DNA of 7,722 nt from Patescibacteria group bacterium (GTDB taxonomy: Bacteria; Patescibacteriota; Minisyncoccia; JAHIHE01), in NCBI GenBank assembly GCA_018899995.1, contig JAHIHE010000097.1:1-7722 (forward strand). The letters are read 5' to 3'. The notes under the pieces are model-generated. The model saw only the letters and a list, made by a program, of their open reading frames with translations, was not told the origin of the DNA and did no database searches. The position numbers and the translations under genes are program-made. This document shows, one piece after another, positions 5,114 through 7,722 of the stretch (the stretch's first letter is position 1; each line of letters opens with the position of its first letter).

Positions 5114-6226
5114 TTATAAACTGCCGCGAGAAGAAGCTAAAACTTTCTCATACACCTCCTCGTATCCTTCCGCCATTGCTTTGGCGCTAAAATTCTTAAT
5201 CGCGTGGTCGCGGCAAAACGCACGGTCAATTTTATCAATTTTTCCGACCGCTTTTGCCATATCATCAATATTTTTTACGATAAATCCGGTTTTCCCTTCA
5301 ATAATCTGCTCCCGAACCGGGCCGCGATCAAAAGCGATTACCGGAGCGCCGCAAGCCATGGCTTCAATGGTTACCAGCCCAAATGGCTCGTTCCAATTTA
5401 TAGGATTTAACACCGCTTTAGCGTTTCTCAAAAGCTCTATTTTTTCTTTGTCGCCCAGCTCGCCGAGATAAACGATCTGCTTGCCGTCAATTTCCGGTTT
5501 TACTTTCTCGTTATAATATTTCATATATTCCTCGTTGGCCCAATCAATCTTCCCAGCCATCACTAATTTCATCCCGGTTTTTTTCGCCACAGCAATGGCT
5601 TCGGCCGTGCCTTTATCGCGGCAAAATCTTCCGAGCCAAGCAATATAATTTTCCGGCCTGGAATTAAATTTAAAATCGGAAAAATCAAGGCCGTTGTAAA
5701 CCGTTCCGGTGTAATTCAGGAAAGTCAAGGTTTGTTGGGCTTTTGTTAAGGTAACAAAATTGTGACGCCGATATTTTTTCAAAAAAGCCATCCTGTCTTC
5801 TCTGCCTTTTTCTCCTTCAAGCGGATAGATAAAATGGGTGGTGAAAACCGTTGGCGTTATATTTTTAATATAATCCGCTAACACGAGCGAAATATAATCG
5901 TGCCGAGTGTTGATATGCATATGAATAACATCAAATTTGTCAGCCTGATTGAAAGCATTGGAAATATGAAGCAATGGATACAAATGGTTTGACCAGCCCA
6001 AATCCCGATACAAAGCCCTCGGATAGACCGATTCCAATTTTCCCGAAGTTTTAGAATCGCCGGTGGCAAACAAGGTTACATCATGACCGTGGCGCACTAA
6101 TTCTTCGGTAAGATTATATACTATTCTCTCTGTCCCGCCGTACAAAGGCGGAGGCGTTGTTTCCCAAATTGTTCCGATTTGCGCGATGCGAAGTTTTCTT
6201 GCCCTGTTAGAAATTTTTGATCTCAT
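5114..6226 (-). CDS. GT4-family glycosyltransferase, paralogue of the one at 394-1539
   Basis: This is a retaining GT-B enzyme of family GT4, predicted cytoplasmic and expected to use a nucleotide-sugar donor; substrates are unknown. In 370 aa it shows KLRIAQIG (11-18), the glycine loop YGGTE (29-33), RHGHDVTLFATGDSKTS (45-61), HMHIN (102-106), RFCRDKG (200-206) and the E-x7-E donor motif in EPFGLVTIE (280-288), then CGAPVIAFDRGP. Motif by motif it parallels the left GT4, including YRRHNFV and VYNG, so the two arose by duplication. One 29-bp stretch (5328-5356 against 620-648) differs by a single base. The ATG at 6226 lacks a ribosome-binding site, and its first ten residues come from a decayed TTCTAACGGGG repeat. 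It starts 33 bp after the glycosidase stop, so the two are probably cotranscribed. The end of the gene is followed by repeats. Roles in an alpha-glucan or a cell-surface glycan are both possible. Confidence 0.88.
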   Translation of the reverse strand: MRSKISNRARKLRIAQIGTIWETTPPPLYGGTERIVYNLTEELVRHGHDVTLFATGDSKTSGKLESVYPRALYRDLGWSNHLYPLLHISNAFNQADKFDVIHMHINTRHDYISLVLADYIKNITPTVFTTHFIYPLEGEKGREDRMAFLKKYRRHNFVTLTKAQQTLTFLNYTGTVYNGLDFSDFKFNSRPENYIAWLGRFCRDKGTAEAIAVAKKTGMKLVMAGKIDWANEEYMKYYNEKVKPEIDGKQIVYLGELGDKEKIELLRNAKAVLNPINWNEPFGLVTIEAMACGAPVIAFDRGPVREQIIEGKTGFIVKNIDDMAKAVGKIDKIDRAFCRDHAIKNFSAKAMAEGYEEVYEKVLASSRGSL

Positions 6227-6244
6227 AATAAACTTTGTTAATAA

Positions 6245-6260
6245 AATATTTTAAAATATT
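6245..6260. repeat. 16-bp perfect AT palindrome in the glycosidase-GT4 junction
   Basis: AATATTTTAAAATATT equals its own reverse complement and sits between the stop of the glycosidase and the start of the GT4 gene. In such AT-rich DNA it may be chance; it is too weak as RNA to be a terminator. Confidence 0.4.
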
Positions 6261-7483
6261 CATTCCCTTTTAGATAACTTTATATTTCTACTGTGGTGAA
6301 TATCATTTTTATCTTCCAAAAAACTGAACAATGCTCCTGTTGCCCAAGCTTGAGGATATGCAATTTTATCTTCGCCTTTCATCGCAATTTTATTATTAAT
6401 TACTATATAAAGCTCAGGAACCAAACCAAGATTTTCAAAAGCAAGCAAAAGAGCCTTTTTTATTTTCTTATACTCATTATTATAACCCAAGTCATTCAAT
6501 CCTTGCGCAATAATCCAATTATCGTGTGGCCAAATAGAGCCCAAATGATAGCTCTTTGCGTCAAAATCAGGCTCTTTTTCCGAATGAGTGCGAATTCCGT
6601 ATGGCGTCCACATGTCAGATGCAAAAAGATGTTTTACAACCAAATCAATTTTATCTTGCTCTAAAATACCTGTAAAAAGCAAATGCCCGGGATTTGAAGT
6701 TATAGCTTTCCTTTGGTTCTTTTTTCCATTAAGCGCCATACAAAAATATTTTTCGCGCCTCATCCAAAATTTTTCATTGAATTTTTTCTTAAGATATTGC
6801 GCTTTACTCAACAGCTTTTTCTCTAAAGCGCTTTTGCCAAAAATCTTTGCTAATTTTGCCGCTTCTGTAAATGCAAGATAAGCATACCCTTGAACTTCTA
6901 CGATAGCAACCGGCGCGTCGATGTTTAAATGGTTTTCTTCTCTGTCTTTCCATGCCATATGATACATTCCAAGCTTGGCTTTTTTCTCGTATTCAATAAA
7001 TCCGTCGCCATCCATATCACCATATTTAAATATCCAGCTAATTGCTCTTTCAATATTCGGAAAAATCTTTTTGACGAAATCAAAATCTTTAGTTTTGTCA
7101 AAATATTTTCCGGCTATTATGATAAAAAGTAAGGTGCTGTCAATGCTTTTATAGATCGCTTTTCCTCTTTTTAGCCATTTAAATCTGGCCCTGTGCTTGT
7201 TCCACCAGCTATCCGGCGTATTTTTGGGATAAAATTCGTGCAAAATTTTACCCGGCTCTTCTTCGGTTTCCAGATCTATTTTTTTCCCTTGGGCTTTTGC
7301 CAAAATTTTTAAAGTATCTTTGGCGATTTTGGGATCATAATCCAAAAGCTGCCAAGCCGAAATCAGCGAATCTCTGCCAAAAAGACCTTTCATATGCGGA
7401 AGTCCGGCATATAAAAAACCTTCTTTGCTTTTCAATTGCCTGATTTCCTTTAAAAGCTGTTTTTTAATTGCTTCCTGATTCAT
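6260..7483 (-). CDS. (alpha/alpha)6-barrel glycosidase, amylo-alpha-1,6-glucosidase / debranching-enzyme-like
   Basis: The protein is a catalytic barrel of the type found in bacterial amylo-alpha-1,6-glucosidase-like proteins and the GH63/GH15-like clan; an alpha-glucosidic substrate is expected but the exact linkage is not readable. Landmarks in 407 aa are LFGRDSL (34-40), EEEPGKILHE (74-83), DGDGFIEY (158-165), AWKD (177-180), ALVEVQGY-like IVEVQGY (194-200), SNPGHLL (263-269), GIRT (296-299), YHLGSIWPHDN (312-322), VPE (355-357) and PQAWATGA (377-384). By analogy with related barrels D180 is a candidate general acid and E357 a candidate base. The usual proteins are near 700 aa with an N-terminal beta-sandwich; here that domain is absent and the ATG at 7483 begins directly at the barrel. 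There is no signal peptide, so it is cytoplasmic. The start has no ribosome-binding site but overlaps the stop of a 19-codon upstream ORF as ATGA. The GT4 gene follows after 33 bp. Confidence 0.8.
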   Translation of the reverse strand: MNQEAIKKQLLKEIRQLKSKEGFLYAGLPHMKGLFGRDSLISAWQLLDYDPKIAKDTLKILAKAQGKKIDLETEEEPGKILHEFYPKNTPDSWWNKHRARFKWLKRGKAIYKSIDSTLLFIIIAGKYFDKTKDFDFVKKIFPNIERAISWIFKYGDMDGDGFIEYEKKAKLGMYHMAWKDREENHLNIDAPVAIVEVQGYAYLAFTEAAKLAKIFGKSALEKKLLSKAQYLKKKFNEKFWMRREKYFCMALNGKKNQRKAITSNPGHLLFTGILEQDKIDLVVKHLFASDMWTPYGIRTHSEKEPDFDAKSYHLGSIWPHDNWIIAQGLNDLGYNNEYKKIKKALLLAFENLGLVPELYIVINNKIAMKGEDKIAYPQAWATGALFSFLEDKNDIHHSRNIKLSKRE

Positions 7484-7539
7484 ATAAAAATAGTTTCGTT
7501 TTGCGCGATACGAAGTTTTTTTGATTTAACTATTGACAT
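7480..7539 (-). pseudogene. Relic of a GT4 gene start, possibly now a 19-codon leader ORF
   Basis: A short ORF, MSIVKSKKLRIAQNETIFI, ends in a TGA that overlaps the glycosidase ATG (ATGA). Its KKLRIAQNETIF matches the N-terminus RKLRIAQIGTIW of the right GT4 protein. At DNA level 7490-7519 matches 6168-6197 in 26 of 30 positions, so this is a duplicated fragment and not a chance motif. There is no strong ribosome-binding site. It may be simply the debris of a third GT4 gene, or a translated leader that couples translation to the glycosidase. Its first codons overlap the -35 box of the divergent promoter. Confidence 0.5.
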
Positions 7540-7561
7540 CTTTTAATTTTTATGCTAAGAT
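7533..7561 (+). promoter_or_regulatory. Sigma-70-type promoter with extended -10 for the right-edge gene
   Basis: A perfect -35 TTGACA (7533-7538), a 17-bp spacer and a -10 TAAGAT (7556-7561) preceded by TG (7553-7554) make this the strongest promoter in the window. Transcription would start near 7568, giving a leader of about 100 nt before the ATG at 7667. Confidence 0.7.
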
Positions 7562-7587
7562 TAAAAGTTAGTTTGTTCTTTTAAAAA

Positions 7588-7662
7588 TTTTATGGCTTTG
7601 GGAAAAATCGCATCTATTTGTAGGTGTGATTAGATCAAAGCTATAAAAAATAGATAAGGAGG
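7588..7662 (+). promoter_or_regulatory. Structured 5' leader with two mutually exclusive hairpins next to the Shine-Dalgarno site
   Basis: One fold pairs TTTTATGGCTTTG (7588-7600) with CAAAGCTATAAAA (7636-7648), a 13-bp stem with one G-U, and inside it ATCTA (7612-7616) with TAGAT (7631-7635). The other fold pairs ATCTATTT (7612-7619) with AAATAGAT (7648-7655), a perfect 8-bp stem that abuts the Shine-Dalgarno AAGGAGG (7656-7662). Both use 7612-7616 and position 7648, so they compete. This is the layout expected of a translational switch, a protein-binding leader or an RNA thermometer. No known riboswitch class was recognised. Confidence 0.45.
7592..7633 (+). CDS. Possible 13-codon leader peptide in the right-edge leader
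   Basis: An ATG at 7592 opens a short frame, MALGKIASICRCD, ending in TAG at 7631-7633. The frame fills nearly the whole loop of the 13-bp stem, and a ribosome translating it would block one of the two competing hairpins. There is no ribosome-binding site and short frames arise often by chance, so this is a weak proposal. Confidence 0.15.
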   Translation: MALGKIASICRCD

Positions 7663-7666
7663 AATT

Positions 7667-7722
7667 ATGAAAGAATTTTTGAGAAAAATTAAGGAATTTT
7701 TTGCATCTGAAATTCTGGTTGA
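7667..7722 (+). CDS. Hypothetical protein, N-terminal part only (runs off the right edge)
   Basis: Eighteen complete codons are visible, MKEFLRKIKEFFASEILV, then the window ends. The start is well supported: AAGGAGG lies four bases upstream of the ATG and a strong promoter stands at 7533-7561. The visible part is an amphipathic, Lys/Phe-rich helix-like segment; it is too short to tell whether it is the start of a soluble or membrane protein, and no family is recognised. It is divergent from the sugar cluster, so it need not be functionally related. The long structured leader suggests that its translation is controlled. Confidence 0.65.
   Translation, partial: MKEFLRKIKEFFASEILV

Noticed and set aside
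4986..5471. Plus-strand open frame of 161 codons
   Set aside because: Most of it is antisense to the well-supported GT4 gene and the rest is repeat DNA; the hydrophobic look is a by-product of AT-rich DNA.
6293..7132. Several plus-strand open frames opposite the glycosidase
   Set aside because: They are antisense to a gene with a full set of conserved motifs and match nothing recognisable.
394..7483. A TGA-recoded (code 25) genome
   Set aside because: TGA ends the left GT4 and the glycosidase at family-appropriate C-termini, so the standard bacterial code fits.

Overview
The window looks like chromosomal DNA of a low-GC bacterium, and the gene and repeat style best fits the Candidate Phyla Radiation (Patescibacteria). 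That placement is an inference. It rests on AT-rich intergenic DNA full of short palindromes and dispersed repeats, several genes with no recognisable Shine-Dalgarno site, and TTCTAACGGGG-type repeats abutting coding starts. TGA is used as a stop by two genes, so the TGA-recoding Gracilibacteria/Absconditabacteria are unlikely.

Layout. Five carbohydrate-active genes occupy about 80% of the window, all on the minus strand. In transcription order they are: a short (alpha/alpha)6-barrel glycosidase of the amylo-alpha-1,6-glucosidase type (6260-7483), a GT4 glycosyltransferase 33 bp later (5114-6226), a cytoplasmic GH37 trehalase (3507-4814), a GT20 trehalose-6-phosphate-synthase-like enzyme (1722-3191), and a second GT4 glycosyltransferase paralogous to the first (394-1539). 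A truncated minus-strand gene of unknown function lies at the left edge (1-177). A divergent plus-strand gene begins at the right edge (7667-7722) behind a good sigma-70-type promoter and a structured leader of about 100 nt.

The three long gaps (1540-1721, 3192-3506, 4815-5113) are packed with repeats. The first holds a nested inverted repeat that encloses the promoter and 5' end of the left GT4 gene. The second holds 7-bp tandem repeats and a CAAATGTCAAA inverted repeat. The third holds a probable trehalase promoter and an 88-bp MITE-like element with 12-bp terminal inverted repeats. Repeats between the genes, plus separate candidate promoters for the trehalase and the left GT4, suggest a cluster of independent units. 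Only the glycosidase and the right GT4 look like an operon.

How the genes may work together. The GT20 enzyme would transfer glucose from a nucleotide sugar to a phosphorylated acceptor, giving trehalose-6-phosphate if the acceptor is glucose-6-phosphate. The trehalase would split trehalose into glucose. No OtsB-type phosphatase is visible, and the GT20 N-terminus (SNREPY) resembles glucosylglycerol-phosphate synthase as much as classical OtsA, so its acceptor is uncertain. The GT4 enzymes and the debranching-like glycosidase suggest further building and trimming of alpha-glucosides or a glycan.

The most unusual signals are: a 30-bp relic of a GT4 gene start upstream of the glycosidase, forming a 19-codon ORF that overlaps the glycosidase start as ATGA; the nested inverted repeat feeding into the other GT4 start; the two mutually exclusive hairpins in the right-edge leader; and the absence of Shine-Dalgarno sites from all five sugar genes while both flanking genes have good ones.
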